A stretch of DNA of 50,059 nucleotides from an uncultured Gammaproteobacteria bacterium (GCA_945787155.1 CALZHD010000005.1:1-50059), one strand, 5' to 3'. Positions 1-11,228 are shown, counted from the stretch's first letter. A program made the numbers and translations. Notes: generated by a model from the letters alone, not told the origin.

Positions 1-522
1 TTTCCGCTTGCCGCCGCCTCAGGTGCAATGGCCTGGAGTGCGGTTGCTTACCTGGCTCTTTCTCACGCCCTCGCCAAGGCAGCGATGTTTATGGCGGCTG
101 GTAATCTGTTGCGTTTTGGTGGCCATGACCGCATTGCAGATCTGGACAGGGTAGTACAACGTCTACCACTCACTGCCACCGCCTTTGCACTGGCGGGCAT
201 CAGCATCATGGGGATGCCGCCAAGCGGTGGCTTTATCGGAAAGTGGCTACTGCTTGAAGCGGCCATTACACAGGGGCAGTGGGAACTCGCAGCAGTGATG
301 ATCCTGGGCGGTGTGCTAGCGGCAGGTTATATCTTCAAGGTACTGGGATACGCCTTTACTGAAGCGCCCGAACCACAAACATCAAACGCAGTACCGGCCG
401 GCATGGAATGGGCATCGCTGTTACTTGCATTGAGCGCAATACTGATCGGGTTTCTGGCAGTGCCAGTGTTGTCACTGATCGCCATCGGAAACCCCTTCGG
501 CACCAGCGGGATCAGCCCATGA
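1..522 (+). CDS. Complex I/Mrp-type antiporter-like subunit (5' cut by window)
   Basis: This is the C-terminal part of a membrane subunit of the NuoL/M/N-MrpD proton-conducting family. The reading frame is open from base 1, so the start lies outside the window. The visible part has several hydrophobic helices. It includes a loop with ALSHALAKAAMF, which carries the His/Lys of the conserved LxHxxxKaxxF helix, and a GxPPSGGFIGKW segment, the usual signature near TM12 with a channel lysine. The family exchanges protons or Na+ across the inner membrane as part of Mrp antiporters or complex I-like assemblies. The stop overlaps the next start as ATGA, and two more paralogous subunits follow with the same overlap. 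This argues for one operon with translational coupling. The upstream genes (MrpB/C/E/F/G or others) cannot be seen, so the exact complex is unknown. Confidence 0.85.
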   Translation, partial: FPLAAASGAMAWSAVAYLALSHALAKAAMFMAAGNLLRFGGHDRIADLDRVVQRLPLTATAFALAGISIMGMPPSGGFIGKWLLLEAAITQGQWELAAVMILGGVLAAGYIFKVLGYAFTEAPEPQTSNAVPAGMEWASLLLALSAILIGFLAVPVLSLIAIGNPFGTSGISP

Positions 523-2021
523 ACTGGAATATGTGGTTCCCGCTGCTGCTCATTGCCACCTCGCTGCTACCGGGCCTGATCATTTTCAGTCTGGCAGAGG
601 AGCGCGTGCGCCTGCGCACGCTGCTCAACCTGAGCGGTGCACTGGTAAAACTGGCACTCGTCGGCTGGATGCTGTGGGGCGTCTACCAGGGACATCACTA
701 TGAAACGCGGCTACCCCTGCTGCCCGGTCTAGATCTGGTACTGCGCGCCGGCCCACTCTCGCTGCTATTCGTCACCCTCTCTGCAGTGCTCTGGCTGGTC
801 ACGACCGTCTATGCCATCGGCTACCTTGAAGGGTCACCAAATCGCAGCCGCTTTTTTGGTTTCTTTAGCCTCTGCGTCACCGCCACCATTGGTGTGGCAC
901 TGGCCGGCAACCTGCTCACCTTCCTGCTATTTTACGAACTGCTGACCCTTGCCACCTATCCACTAGTGGTGCATCGCGGTACTGAAGAGGCTCGTCGCGC
1001 CGGGCATACCTACCTTGTCTACACGATCTTTGGCGGCGCGCTGCTGTTGCTCGGCACGGTGTGGCTCTATACCTTAACCGGCACGCTGGACTTTGCAACA
1101 CAGGGGGGCTTTCTTGATGACCTGGACAAAGCGCATCATCCCGCGCTGATTATCATCTTCGCTCTGTTGATCGCCGGGTTCGGCGTCAAGGCAGCGCTGG
1201 TACCGCTGCATGGCTGGCTGCCACAGGCGATGGTCGCCCCGGCACCGGTCAGCGCGCTACTGCACGCGGTAGCGGTAGTGAAAGCCGGTGCGTTTGGGAT
1301 CGTGCGGGTGGTCTATGACGTGTTCGGGGTAGAGTTTGCCGCCGGGCTGGGGGTCCTTGGCCCGCTGGCCTGGGTGGCCGCGTTCACGATTATCTACGCG
1401 TCGTTGCGCGCCCTGTTCCAGGATGATCTGAAACGCAGGCTCGCCTTCTCTACCGTCAGTCAGGTCTCCTATATTACCCTCGGCGTCGCGATCGCCGGCC
1501 CCATCGCGACTATCGGCGGTGTGATCCATCTAGTACATCAGGGCTTGATGAAAATCACCCTGTTTTTCTGCGCTGGCAATCTGGCTGAGACATTGGGGAT
1601 CCATAAGGTCAGTGAGATGGATGGCGTGGGGCGGCGTATGCCCTGGACCATGGCGGCTTTTACCATCGGTGCCTTTGGCATGATCGGTGCGCCGCCAGTC
1701 GCCGGATTCATTAGCAAATGGTATCTGGGATTGGGCGCGCTGGAGGCAGGTCAGGAATGGGTGGTTATTGTGCTGGCTGGCAGTAGCCTGCTCAACGCCG
1801 CCTATTTTTTACCGATTTTGCATCGCGCCTGGTTCCGCAAACCGCCTGAGGCCTGGCCGCATGAGCACGATTTCGGTCGCAAGGAGACCGCCTGGGCGTT
1901 ACTGTTGCCACCCGTGGTGACCGCGCTACTGGCATTGGGTGCAGGCTTACTGGCTACGGCCCCCTTCAGCCCACTCGAATGGGGCAAGCTTATCGCCGAG
2001 CGGGAGTTTTATCGACCATGA
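519..2021 (+). CDS. Complex I/Mrp-type antiporter-like subunit (NuoL/M/MrpD family)
   Basis: This 500-residue polytopic membrane protein has the full signature of a proton-conducting antiporter-like subunit. It shows the TM5 motif LLTFLLFYELLTLATYP with the conserved Glu, FGVKAALVPLHGWLPQA with the TM7 Lys, PAPVSALLHAVAVVKAG with the TM8 His/Lys, and APPVAGFISKW near TM12 with the second Lys. The start at 519 overlaps the previous stop (ATGA). A longer in-frame start at 408 would run deep into the upstream gene and is unlikely. The residues needed for ion transfer are present, so this copy should be functional. It acts in the inner membrane within a multi-subunit Mrp or complex I-like antiporter. 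It is the second of three paralogues in tandem. Confidence 0.9.
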   Translation: MNWNMWFPLLLIATSLLPGLIIFSLAEERVRLRTLLNLSGALVKLALVGWMLWGVYQGHHYETRLPLLPGLDLVLRAGPLSLLFVTLSAVLWLVTTVYAIGYLEGSPNRSRFFGFFSLCVTATIGVALAGNLLTFLLFYELLTLATYPLVVHRGTEEARRAGHTYLVYTIFGGALLLLGTVWLYTLTGTLDFATQGGFLDDLDKAHHPALIIIFALLIAGFGVKAALVPLHGWLPQAMVAPAPVSALLHAVAVVKAGAFGIVRVVYDVFGVEFAAGLGVLGPLAWVAAFTIIYASLRALFQDDLKRRLAFSTVSQVSYITLGVAIAGPIATIGGVIHLVHQGLMKITLFFCAGNLAETLGIHKVSEMDGVGRRMPWTMAAFTIGAFGMIGAPPVAGFISKWYLGLGALEAGQEWVVIVLAGSSLLNAAYFLPILHRAWFRKPPEAWPHEHDFGRKETAWALLLPPVVTALLALGAGLLATAPFSPLEWGKLIAEREFYRP

Positions 2022-3307
2022 ACGAAGCCATTAATGGTGTTGCGTTATCGGTTGTGATTATCTGGCCTCTATTGCTGGCGATTCCGGCGCTACACTCACG
2101 CCTGCCGTGGCCTCGCCATCTGGCCATCATTCCCGCAGCAGTGCTGTTGATGCTGCCTGGCGATCCCTCACTCGAACTCCCGTGGCTCCTGTTTGGAACG
2201 GGGTTTGGATTAGATAGTGAAACTCGCTGGGTGCTGGCGATGTCGCTCGCCGTCTGGTTCACGGCAGCGACGATTACCGCAAAGTCTTTGAGGCTCAATT
2301 CTGCACACCACCAAACAACCACACTTTTTCTGCTAACCCTGTGTGGCAACCTTGGCGCTGTGCTGGCCTCAGACCTGGTGGGCTTCTTCACCTTTGCCAC
2401 ACTCATGGGTTATGGTTTTTACGGGCTATTAATTCAGGACAGTAATGAAAGCGCACGACGCGCCGGACGTCACTATCTCATATTTTTGATTGTGGCCGAC
2501 CTGTTGCTGTTCGAAGCGCTGCTACTTGCCGCGTATACATCTGAGGATCTACATTTCGAAGCGCTCGATGGAATCATGGCTAACGCTTCGTCATCACAAT
2601 CTTATCTCTGGATAGTGTTCATCGGCTTCGCACTCAAGGCTGGTGTCTGGCCTGCCCACCGATGGTTGATGGCTGCATCCAGGAGCGCAAGTTCATCATC
2701 GGCCCTGTTACTGGGCGGCGTGCCGATAGCAATGGCACTATTCGGAGCAGTGCGCTGGTTACCACTTGGCGAAGATGCATTTGGAATTTCGGCGATGATT
2801 ATCCTCGGAGTGGGGGCAATGGCTGTCATATATTCGATGTTAATCATTTTCATGCGAACATCATTCAATATGTGGCCGGCCTGGGCCAGTGTTGCGATTA
2901 CCGGCCTGTTTATCGCAACGCTGGGAGTGGCACTGAGCTACCCGGATGTATGGCGTCAGTACGAATATTTTGTTTATCCTCTCATCGCTTCAGTGGGTAT
3001 CTTCATGGCGGTACTGTTCTTCAACTTTAGCCGCATACAACGCACACATCATTCCCCTGCTGTTGCTTTACCACGAGCCTCCATTTTGAGTTTGTGGACT
3101 GAACAATGGTTTGACCTGATCCAGCGATGGGTTAACCGGCGGTTGACTGGACTACAGTCTATCTGGCGAGTCTCACAGTTAAAGATGATAAAACAAAACC
3201 AGCGCATGCTGAACTGGCAAAAATCAGTGACCTTTTGCTTCGGATGGGGCGTCAGGATTACCCTCTTTGTGTTATTAGGATTGGCCCTTGCCTGGTTGGC
3301 GGGATGA
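2018..3307 (+). CDS. Degenerate third antiporter-like subunit
   Basis: This 429-residue polytopic protein overlaps the preceding stop (ATGA) and is clearly related to it. The TM7 region reads FALKAGVWPAHRWLMAA, keeping the Lys and the xPxHxWL pattern. At the TM5 position, however, where the neighbour has LLFYELLTL, this protein has FFTFATLMG, so the conserved glutamate is absent. The PVSALLHA motif is replaced by the serine-rich SASSSSALLLGG. The C-terminus has a soluble basic stretch (about 350-400) and a final hydrophobic helix. This subunit is probably structural or modulatory rather than a complete ion channel. Some Mrp-like operons carry an extra antiporter paralogue; whether divergence here reflects a new role is inference. 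Translation starts at 2018; an ATG at 1979 lies inside the previous gene. Confidence 0.8.
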   Translation: MNEAINGVALSVVIIWPLLLAIPALHSRLPWPRHLAIIPAAVLLMLPGDPSLELPWLLFGTGFGLDSETRWVLAMSLAVWFTAATITAKSLRLNSAHHQTTTLFLLTLCGNLGAVLASDLVGFFTFATLMGYGFYGLLIQDSNESARRAGRHYLIFLIVADLLLFEALLLAAYTSEDLHFEALDGIMANASSSQSYLWIVFIGFALKAGVWPAHRWLMAASRSASSSSALLLGGVPIAMALFGAVRWLPLGEDAFGISAMIILGVGAMAVIYSMLIIFMRTSFNMWPAWASVAITGLFIATLGVALSYPDVWRQYEYFVYPLIASVGIFMAVLFFNFSRIQRTHHSPAVALPRASILSLWTEQWFDLIQRWVNRRLTGLQSIWRVSQLKMIKQNQRMLNWQKSVTFCFGWGVRITLFVLLGLALAWLAG

Positions 3308-3365
3308 TTTAATGCATATACCCAAAGCGTTTGAAACTAAGATCTAATTGCACACCCTTTGCATC

Positions 3366-6300
3366 TCATGGCTGCGATGAAACTTCCTGCTCTTTTACCC
3401 CATACCTTACAAAACTGCGAATCTCGCGCATCGCCACAGATAACATCGCGAGGTCATGCACACCGCTGGTCTGAATATCTGCCAGCAAATTTCGCCAGTG
3501 ATTGACCGCCACAGCATTCTCTTCAAGCCAGTGCGTCACCCATGCTTTAGTGCTGCGCGACTTGGTGCCCTGCTGTAAGAGATCTTTAGTTAAAGCACGT
3601 AATTCGACATACAGATCATAGCGCAAGGCCATACGAGCCTTACGTTGCCAATAGTCAGTTCGAGGCAATTCCTGAATCCGATCATGTAACCAGAACAGTT
3701 CCAGAGCGAAACCGATCTTGAAATAGGTGTCGGTTACCTCTTTAATACTTATACCCAGATCAATTTGGATCTCCACCAAATCTAATGCTGGATAAACAGT
3801 ATCAAGAATAGCCACCCGTTGTGCCAGTTCGGCTGGCACACCCGCATGAATAAATTGGCGAGCTATTTTCTTGTAACGTGTTCGCATCTCATTCTGCAAC
3901 AGCCGAGGGATCTGAGGAATCACGGCGGCCACAGTATCAGCGAATTGTGCAATATTCTCGGCAATATCAATCGGTGATCGACGGTTGCGCAGCAGCCACA
4001 CCGTCGCCCGATCTAACAAACGCCTGATCTCGATGAGCATCGCATTTTGTGTCTGAACAGAAATACCTGTATCCAGCGCCTCAATAGCATCCCATAATTC
4101 ACGTGCACCAAATATCTCTCGGACAGCGGTAAAGGCACCGGCGATGTCTTTGGCATCGTGGCCAGTTTCGTCTTTCATGCGCAACACAAAGGTACTGCCC
4201 ATGCGGTTTACCATACTATTACTGATCTGAGTGGCAATGATTTCACGCCGCAAAGGATGTGCCTGCATCAGCGCAATAAAACCGTTATGCATCGCCTCGG
4301 GGAAATACTCAATCAGTTCTGAGGCCATAGAGTCATCATTGTTAATACTGGAATTGCATAATTCTTCGAATAATTTGATTTTACTGTGAGATAACAGCAC
4401 CGCAATCTCAGGCCGGGTTAGCCCTTCGCCAAGCTGCTCTCGTTCAGCCAATACCGTATCATCAGGAAGGAATTCCAGCTTGCGTTTCAAGCGCCCATCA
4501 CGCTCGAGTTCCCGTATCAAGCGCATATGTTCGCTGGGTAACAACGGTGCCTGCATCGTAGCAATACTAAGCGCCTGAGTTTGCAGGTAATTGTGGTGAA
4601 GCACCAGAGCGGCAACATCGTCCGTCATCTCGAGGAGTAGCTGATTACGTTGTTTTAAGGTCATGTCACCCGAACGCACCATCTGGTTCAACAGGATCTT
4701 GATATTAACCTCATGATCAGAACAATCGACGCCGCCGGAATTATCGATAAAGTCAGTATTGATCAGGCCATCCTTACGCGCGAATTCAACACGTGCCAAC
4801 TGGGTAAAACCGAGGTTCCCACCTTCCCCTACCACCCTGCAACGTAGCTCACACGCATCGACACGTAGCGCATCATTAACACGATCGCCCACATCGGCAT
4901 GAATCTCCTGGCTGGCCTTGACGTAGGTCCCGATGCCACCATTCCATAACAGATCTACAGGAGCTCGTAACAACCCCTGTATCAACTCAACAGGCGTCAT
5001 GACTTCGGCCTCAATACCCAGCACCTGACGTGCTTCGTGGCTCAATTTGACTGATTTAGCGCTGCGTAGATAGATACCACCACCTGTGGAGATAAGTTGT
5101 TTGTCATAATCATTCCACGCCGAGTGCGGCAGTCTGAACAGGCGCTCGCGTTCCCGGTAGGAACCCTCGGGATCAGGCTGGGGGTCGATAAAGATATGCT
5201 GATGATTAAACGCGGCCACCAGCTTGATGTGGCGTGATAGCAGCATGCCATTGCCAAACACATCGCCTGACATGTCACCGATACCGAGCACATTGAAATC
5301 CTGTTGCTGACAATCAATGTCCAGCTCGTGAAAATGCCGTTTAACTGATTCCCATGCACCACGGGCAGTAATCCCCATTTTTTTATGGTCGTAACCTGAT
5401 GAACCCCCGGAGGCGAAACCATCTCCCAGCCAGAAGTTATAGTCGGCGGCGATATCGTTGGCAATGTCGGAGAAAGTGGCCGTGCCTTTGTCAGCCGCGA
5501 CCACTAGATAAGGATCGTCATCATCATAGCGAACCACCTCTGGCGGTGTTACTACCTCGCCATCGATCAGATTATCTGTCAAATCGAGCAGGCCGCAGAC
5601 AAAGGTACGATAACAGCGAATCACCTCATCCTTCAGGGTGTCACGCTGATCGCTACCTGGCGGTCGCTTTACCACGAAGCCCCCTTTGGCACCTACTGGT
5701 ACAATCACAGAATTCTTGACCATTTGCGCCTTCATCAGCCCAAGGACTTCGGTGCGAAAATCCTCCCGCCTGTCTGACCAGCGCAAACCACCCCGCGCCA
5801 CCTTGCCACCGCGTAAATGAACGCCCTCTACCCACGGTGCGTAAACGAACACCTCAAACATCGGGCGTGGCAGTGGCAAATCCGGTACTTTTGACGAGTC
5901 CAGTTTGAATGAAAAATACGCCTTGAATGCTTTATTCTCACCATGCTGAAAATAGTTGGTGCGCAAAATGGCCTGTATGATCGTCAGATATCGGCGTAGA
6001 ATGCGGTCTTCATCCAGATTACTCACTGCATCCAGTGCCTCCTCTATCCTGGCAATCATTTTTTCTGCTCCTTTCAGCGCGTCTGTTTTACGTTTGGGAT
6101 CGAAGCGCACCATAAACAGCTGTGTCAACAGGATGGAGATATGTGCATTTTTAGCGAGTGCCGATTCCATATAGGCCTGACTGAAAGGCGCACGCGTTTG
6201 CAGTAGATACTTGCAGATACCTCGCAGCACCATCACCATGCGCCAGTTCAACGCTGCCGCCAGTACCAGGCGATTGAAACCATCGTTTTCAATCTCGCCG

Positions 6301-6983
6301 GTACATACGCGCGCGAATGCTTCCTGGAATATTTTCTTCACCTGCAGGATTTCAATTTCGATGCCCTGACCGGCAGTCATATCGAAATCAAGGATCCAGC
6401 AACGCGCCCCATCCAACATTGAAATCTCATAGGGTCGCGCACCGAGCACACGCAGTCCCATGCGTTCGAGTATCGGCAACACGTCGGATAAGGGCATGGG
6501 GCGATTTCGACCGTAGACCTTGAAGTGCAACAGGTTGTCACTTTCCTCAATGGGGCGATAAAGCAGCGTGTCTAACTGTATTGTCTTAGTGAGACTCTCC
6601 AGGTGTTTGATATCCAGCACCGCGGTGCGTGCAGTAAAGTCGTCACGATAAGCCGGCGGGAAGGACCTGCCGTACTTACGCGTCAACTGAATACCCAACC
6701 CTTCACCATGATGTTCATGTAATGCCACTTCCAGTTCGTCTTCCCAGGATAACATCGCGGCCGTGATGCGGGCCTCGATCTCACTCGCATCAAATTCCGG
6801 GAGGTGCTCTGCCTGGATACGGATGATAAAATGGACGCGCGCTAGCACGGACTCAGTAAACTGCACATTAAATTCTGCGCCCTGTCCATCAAGCGCCTGC
6901 ATCAGTATCTCCTGCATCCGCAGGCGTAATTCCGTGTTGTAGCGATCATGTCGCCAGTATATGTTGCATGGCTTTGCCAGCAT
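3366..6983 (-). pseudogene. gdhB: NAD-glutamate dehydrogenase, C-terminal fragment (frame lost)
   Basis: This open frame of about 1200 residues holds the central and C-terminal parts of the large (about 1600-residue) NAD-specific glutamate dehydrogenase, which deaminates glutamate to 2-oxoglutarate. Family landmarks include VPVGAKGGFVVKRPP, RGGLRWSDRREDFRTEVLG, GIGDMSGDVFGNGML and LLWNGGIGTYVKAS, which belong to the catalytic dehydrogenase region. The fragment starts out of frame with the N-terminal part on the same strand. The first residues up to IYWR are the wrong-frame reading of the upstream gene, and true homology begins at about HDRYNTELR. No ribosome binding site is seen there. About 50 codons that the family normally carries between the two parts are missing. 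The rest of the frame is intact, so the lesion is recent or an assembly error. Confidence 0.85.
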
Positions 6984-8079
6984 GACTATCGGATGCGAGC
7001 TTCAACTGCGCCAGCACCCACGCCGCCTTGCGCCGCAGGATCGGGATGTCATTGGGAGGTAAGCTGTAGGCAGTCGAGCTGTACAGACCAAGAAAACGCC
7101 ATTCGCCGCTCACTTCTCCGGCATCATTAAATCGTTTGATCCCCAGATAGTCCATGTGGACAGGGCGATGGACCGGGGACTGTGCGGTCGATTTTGTAAT
7201 GACCAGTAAGCTTGGCACACGTGCTTCACTGCGCACTACTGCTGGGAGCTGGGTAAAGCTTTGAGAGACATGATCTACATGGGTATTACGAAAGATACCC
7301 AGCCCCGAATCAGCACTCAAACGCAACACATCCTGTCCCGCCTCTTCAATCAGGTCATAGGCGCGAAAACCGATAAAGGTAAAATGGTTTTGCACAACCC
7401 AGCGCAAAAAGGCAATACTTTCTTCTTTTTCTTCCTGGTCAAGCGGCAAGTTCTGGGCCGACAATAGCTCTATGACCTCCTTCATTCTGCGCTGCATCGG
7501 TTGCCAGTCATCAACCACCAGACGCACGTCCATTAAGACATGTAGAATATTCTTGTGCAGGGTAGCCAGTGTCTGTGGATCATTTTGCCTGTCGATTTCG
7601 AAACGCAGAAAAGCCTCATTGATAACACGCTTACCTTCGTCACTGGCACTCAACACATCCACCAGATTGCCACTGGCATCACGACGTACCGGGATAACTG
7701 GATGCAGGGCAAAATGGATACTGATGCCCTGGTGAATCAGCCCCATACTCAGAGAATCGACCAGAAATGGCATATCGTCGGTAACCACTTCAATCACGGT
7801 GTGAGTGGATTGCCAACCCTGCTCTTCAAAGACAGGGTTATAGACGTGGACTAGCGGCTTGTCTGATTTTCTGCGGGCCGCCAGATGCCAATGACTGAGC
7901 AAGGCACCGTACAGATCATCGATAGAGAGGTTCAGTAAATCATCTGGGGCTACGCGTGCATAATATTGCTCAGCAAAGCGAGTCGCACGCCTGACTTCCC
8001 CTTCGGGTAGACGCTTTCCCAGCATGTCCACTATACGACTAATAATTGCGTCTTTTTCTTTGGTGTGCTTAAGCGTCAT
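6946..8079 (-). pseudogene. gdhB: NAD-glutamate dehydrogenase, N-terminal fragment
   Basis: This 377-residue open frame is the N-terminal ACT-like regulatory region of the large NAD-glutamate dehydrogenase. Recognisable parts are VEVVTDDMPFLVDSLSM, the GIFR/NTHVDHVSQSF area and, near the end, NDIPILRRKAAWVL followed by SHAGKAMQHILAT. Family members continue at this point with ETYPRD and about 50 more residues before a second PRD and RYNTE. Here a TGA follows ILAT directly, and the next frame resumes at HDRYNTE. The ATG at 8079 has a good AAGGGAAAG upstream. Promoter and start therefore look intact, and only the internal junction is damaged. A protein made from this frame alone would lack the catalytic domain. 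Confidence 0.85.
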
Positions 8080-8400
8080 AGCTTTCCCTTTACAGGTAAA
8101 CTTGCGTGTATATGGCCAATTCCTGATTCAAACATAATCATGCCAGAAATTGCACGCTTGTTTGGACATTTATAACACCCATACAAAGGCGTCACCATGG
8201 CATGCTCATCATATACTCAGTTGCTTTGATAGATAATGTTACGCCGCATCCGCGCGTTTCAATCTCGACTACTACCAAACCAGTGAAGACAGAAACAGGC
8301 AGGCAGACAGGTCGAGCAATGGCTATTTACAGGCGCCGCTTAAAAGATCATCATATATTTGAATATTAACAATACGCTGATTCAGTCAGGAGGAACCAGC
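8080..8400. other. Intergenic region between divergent genes
   Basis: This stretch separates the minus-strand glutamate dehydrogenase from the plus-strand phosphoketolase, so it must hold two divergent promoters. I see no conserved RNA, strong hairpin or repeat. The only clear element is the Shine-Dalgarno sequence aggagg just before 8401. Confidence 0.5.
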
Positions 8401-10785
8401 ATGATAGACACAGTGGCAATTACCAGTGAGGTCCTGAACACCGAACAGCTACGCAAAATTGACGCCTATTGGCGCGCTGCCAATTATCTCTCCGTCGGTC
8501 AAATCTACCTGCTCGACAATCCCTTACTGAAACAACCGCTGAAAAAGGAACATGTAAAACCCAGGCTGCTGGGACATTGGGGTACCACACCCGGTCTGAA
8601 CTTCATCTATGCTCACTGTAACCGCATCATCAAGAACCATGATCTGGATATGATCTACATTGCCGGCCCGGGACATGGCGGCCCCGGCCTAGTGGCCAAC
8701 ACCTGGCTAGAGGGCAGTTACAGCGAGTTCTATTCCAACATCTCCACCGATGCCGATGGCATGCGGCGGCTGTTCAAGCAGTTTTCCTTTCCCGGCGGCG
8801 TCGGCAGCCATGTCACTGCCGAGACCCCCGGATCAATTCATGAAGGCGGTGAACTGGGTTATGCGCTATCCCATGCCTATGGTGCAGCCTTCGACAACCC
8901 GGATCTTCTAGTCTGTTGTGTGATCGGTGACGGCGAGGCAGAAACGGGGCCGCTGGCCACCTCATGGCATTCGAACAAGTTTCTTAATCCTGCCCGCGAT
9001 GGCGCGGTGTTGCCGATCTTGCATCTGAATGGTTACAAGATTGCCAACCCTACCCTGCTGGCGCGCATTAGCCATGATGAACTCGAAAAATTGTTTATCG
9101 GTTACGGTTACAAGCCCTACTTCGTCGAAGGTTCCGATCCGACCGAGATGCATCAAAAGATGGCGACCACCTTTGATGCCATCGTTAGAGATATCAAGGC
9201 CATTCAGCATGAGGCACGTGTCAACGGCAACCAGCAACGGCCGCTATGGCCGATGATCATCCTGCGTAGCCCGAAAGGCTGGACTGGGCCGAAGGAAGTT
9301 GACGGCAAAATAAGCGAAGGCTACTGGCGTTCGCATCAGGTGCCATTTTCCGACATGGTCGATAACCCTGAGCACCTGACACTGCTGGAAAACTGGCTTA
9401 AAAGCTATCGCCCTGAAGAGTTGTTTGATGAATCGGGTTTTCTCAAACAGGAGTTGCGTGAGCTGGCGCCACAGGGACAGCGGCGCATGGGTTCCAACCC
9501 GCATGCCAATGGCGGCCAACTGCTCAGAGACCTGAAACTGCCGGACTTTCGCGACTATGCCGTGCCCGTCACCAGCCGTGGCCACAGCCTGGGCGAATCA
9601 ACCCGGGTGATGGGTAATTTTCTGCGTGATGTGATGAAGCGCAACATGGACAACAAAAACTTCCGCGTCATGGGGCCGGATGAAACCGCCTCTAACCGTT
9701 TGGGGGCGTTGTTCGATGTGACCGAGCGTGCCTGGATCGCGGAGACCTTGCCGGAGGATGATCATCTTGCGCCGGATGGCCGGGTGATGGAGATTCTGTC
9801 TGAACATACCTGCCAGGGCTGGCTGGAGGGTTATCTGCTGACCGGCCGTCATGGTCTGTTTTCATGTTACGAGGCCTTCATCCATATTGTTGATTCGATG
9901 TTCAATCAACATGCCAAGTGGACCAAGGTGAGCAAGGAGATTCCGTGGCGGCGGCCGGTGGCCTCACTAAATTATCTGCTGACCTCACACGTGTGGCGTC
10001 AGGACCACAACGGTTTTTCGCATCAGGACCCCGGCTTCATCGACCTGGTGATCAATAAAAAGGCTGACATCATTCGCGTCTACCTGACACCGGATGCCAA
10101 TACACTTTTATACATTACCGATAAGTGCCTGCGCAGTCGTGATTTCATCAACGTCATCATCGCCGGCAAACAGCCGCAACCGCAGTGGCTGGACATGGAT
10201 GCCGCCATCAAACATTGCAGCGCCGGGATTGGTATCTGGGAGTGGGCCAGCAGCGACCAGGATGGCGAACCCGACGTGGTGATGGCCTGTGCCGGTGACG
10301 TACCGACGCTGGAAACCCTGGCGGCAGTGGACCTGCTACGCCAGCATCTGCCGGAACTGAAAGTCAGGGTCGTCAATGTGGTCAACCTGATGACACTGCA
10401 ACCCCGGGAGGAACATCCTCACGGTCTGAGCGACAAAGAGTTCGACACGCTGTTCACCACCGACAAACCGATTATCTTTGCCTTTCACGGTTACCCTTAC
10501 CTCATCCACCGCCTCTGCTACCGACGCAGCAATCATAAAAATCTGCACGTTCGCGGTTATAAAGAGGAAGGCACTACCACCACGCCATTTGATATGGCGG
10601 TGTTGAATGATCTGGACAGGTTTCATCTGGTTGGCGATGTGATTGATCGGGTGCCCAAGCTGGGTTACAAGGCGGCCCATTTGAAACAGTTGCTGCGCGA
10701 TAAGCTGATCGAACACAAACAATACATCACCCGCCACGGCCAGGACATGCCTGAAATACGTGACTGGAAATGGCCGTATGACTAA
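8401..10785 (+). CDS. xfp: Phosphoketolase (xylulose-5-P/fructose-6-P type)
   Basis: This 794-residue thiamine diphosphate enzyme cleaves xylulose 5-phosphate (and often fructose 6-phosphate) with phosphate to acetyl phosphate and an aldose phosphate in the cytoplasm. Family signatures are clear: [19 protein letters not shown] near the N-terminus, [33 protein letters not shown], the ThDP/Mg motif [21 protein letters not shown], and [17 protein letters not shown]. Length matches the family (about 790-800). The start at 8401 is preferred over an ATG-like start at 8359 because aggagg lies just upstream. No acetate kinase or phosphotransacetylase gene adjoins it. It stands alone but lies upstream of a glycogen-degrading module on the other strand, which could supply its sugar phosphates. 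Confidence 0.95.
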   Translation: MIDTVAITSEVLNTEQLRKIDAYWRAANYLSVGQIYLLDNPLLKQPLKKEHVKPRLLGHWGTTPGLNFIYAHCNRIIKNHDLDMIYIAGPGHGGPGLVANTWLEGSYSEFYSNISTDADGMRRLFKQFSFPGGVGSHVTAETPGSIHEGGELGYALSHAYGAAFDNPDLLVCCVIGDGEAETGPLATSWHSNKFLNPARDGAVLPILHLNGYKIANPTLLARISHDELEKLFIGYGYKPYFVEGSDPTEMHQKMATTFDAIVRDIKAIQHEARVNGNQQRPLWPMIILRSPKGWTGPKEVDGKISEGYWRSHQVPFSDMVDNPEHLTLLENWLKSYRPEELFDESGFLKQELRELAPQGQRRMGSNPHANGGQLLRDLKLPDFRDYAVPVTSRGHSLGESTRVMGNFLRDVMKRNMDNKNFRVMGPDETASNRLGALFDVTERAWIAETLPEDDHLAPDGRVMEILSEHTCQGWLEGYLLTGRHGLFSCYEAFIHIVDSMFNQHAKWTKVSKEIPWRRPVASLNYLLTSHVWRQDHNGFSHQDPGFIDLVINKKADIIRVYLTPDANTLLYITDKCLRSRDFINVIIAGKQPQPQWLDMDAAIKHCSAGIGIWEWASSDQDGEPDVVMACAGDVPTLETLAAVDLLRQHLPELKVRVVNVVNLMTLQPREEHPHGLSDKEFDTLFTTDKPIIFAFHGYPYLIHRLCYRRSNHKNLHVRGYKEEGTTTTPFDMAVLNDLDRFHLVGDVIDRVPKLGYKAAHLKQLLRDKLIEHKQYITRHGQDMPEIRDWKWPYD

Positions 10786-10890
10786 GCCGATTAATTCAAC
10801 GCTTACTCGCCTTTGCACTGACGGCTCAATCTCTTCCTGCTGCTATGTGTTAGGAATTCCCCAATAAGTATTCTGATCCGAAAACTGGTG

Positions 10891-10989
10891 CTACTCAAGA
10901 TCCTGCGAAATAGGGTCAACAAAGAAAACAGCGATGAGCACCACTGAAACAAGGCCAAGCAGGATGTTTATTTTTTTACTGTTATTCAA
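10891..10989 (-). CDS. Possible 32-residue single-helix membrane protein
   Basis: A short ORF starts at TTG, preceded by a purine-rich aggggc, and encodes a lysine-containing N-terminus, one hydrophobic helix (ILLGLVSVVLIAVFFV) and a short acidic tail. The topology suggests a small inner-membrane protein. It follows another tiny membrane ORF on the same strand downstream of the CheR-like gene. No homologue is recognised, and the ORF could be chance, since short hydrophobic ORFs arise easily. Confidence 0.3.
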   Translation of the reverse strand: MNNSKKINILLGLVSVVLIAVFFVDPISQDLE

Positions 10990-11105
10990 AATTTAGCCCC
11001 TACCTGTTCCTATCACTACGGTTTACTCTCCTGGTCCAGCAAGCCCGAAACCTCATCAAAGACAGTGGCGATACCTTCGTTGTGCAGATGTATGGCAATA
11101 GCGCT

Positions 11106-11228
11106 TCAAAACCCGCCCTCGCTCAAAGACTCTGTAATAATCAGTGCCAGGATTATAAACAGCAATATTATGACCCACTTAAGATGGTGGGCAATGTTGC
11201 GCAGTAACGTTTTACTTTCCTCATCCAT
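11106..11228 (-). CDS. Possible 40-residue single-helix membrane protein
   Basis: An ATG with ggggag eight bases upstream opens a 40-residue ORF: acidic N-terminus MDEESK, a basic/His patch, one hydrophobic helix (VIILLFIILALIIT) and the tail ESLSEGGF. After its TGA the same frame stays open for 28 more codons with a protein-like composition (EGIATVFDEVSGLLDQ) before a TAG. It may therefore be the 5' part of a 69-codon gene with a nonsense codon. It has no recognised family. The position, 167 bases after the CheR-like gene on the same strand, would allow co-transcription. Confidence 0.35.
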   Translation of the reverse strand: MDEESKTLLRNIAHHLKWVIILLFIILALIITESLSEGGF

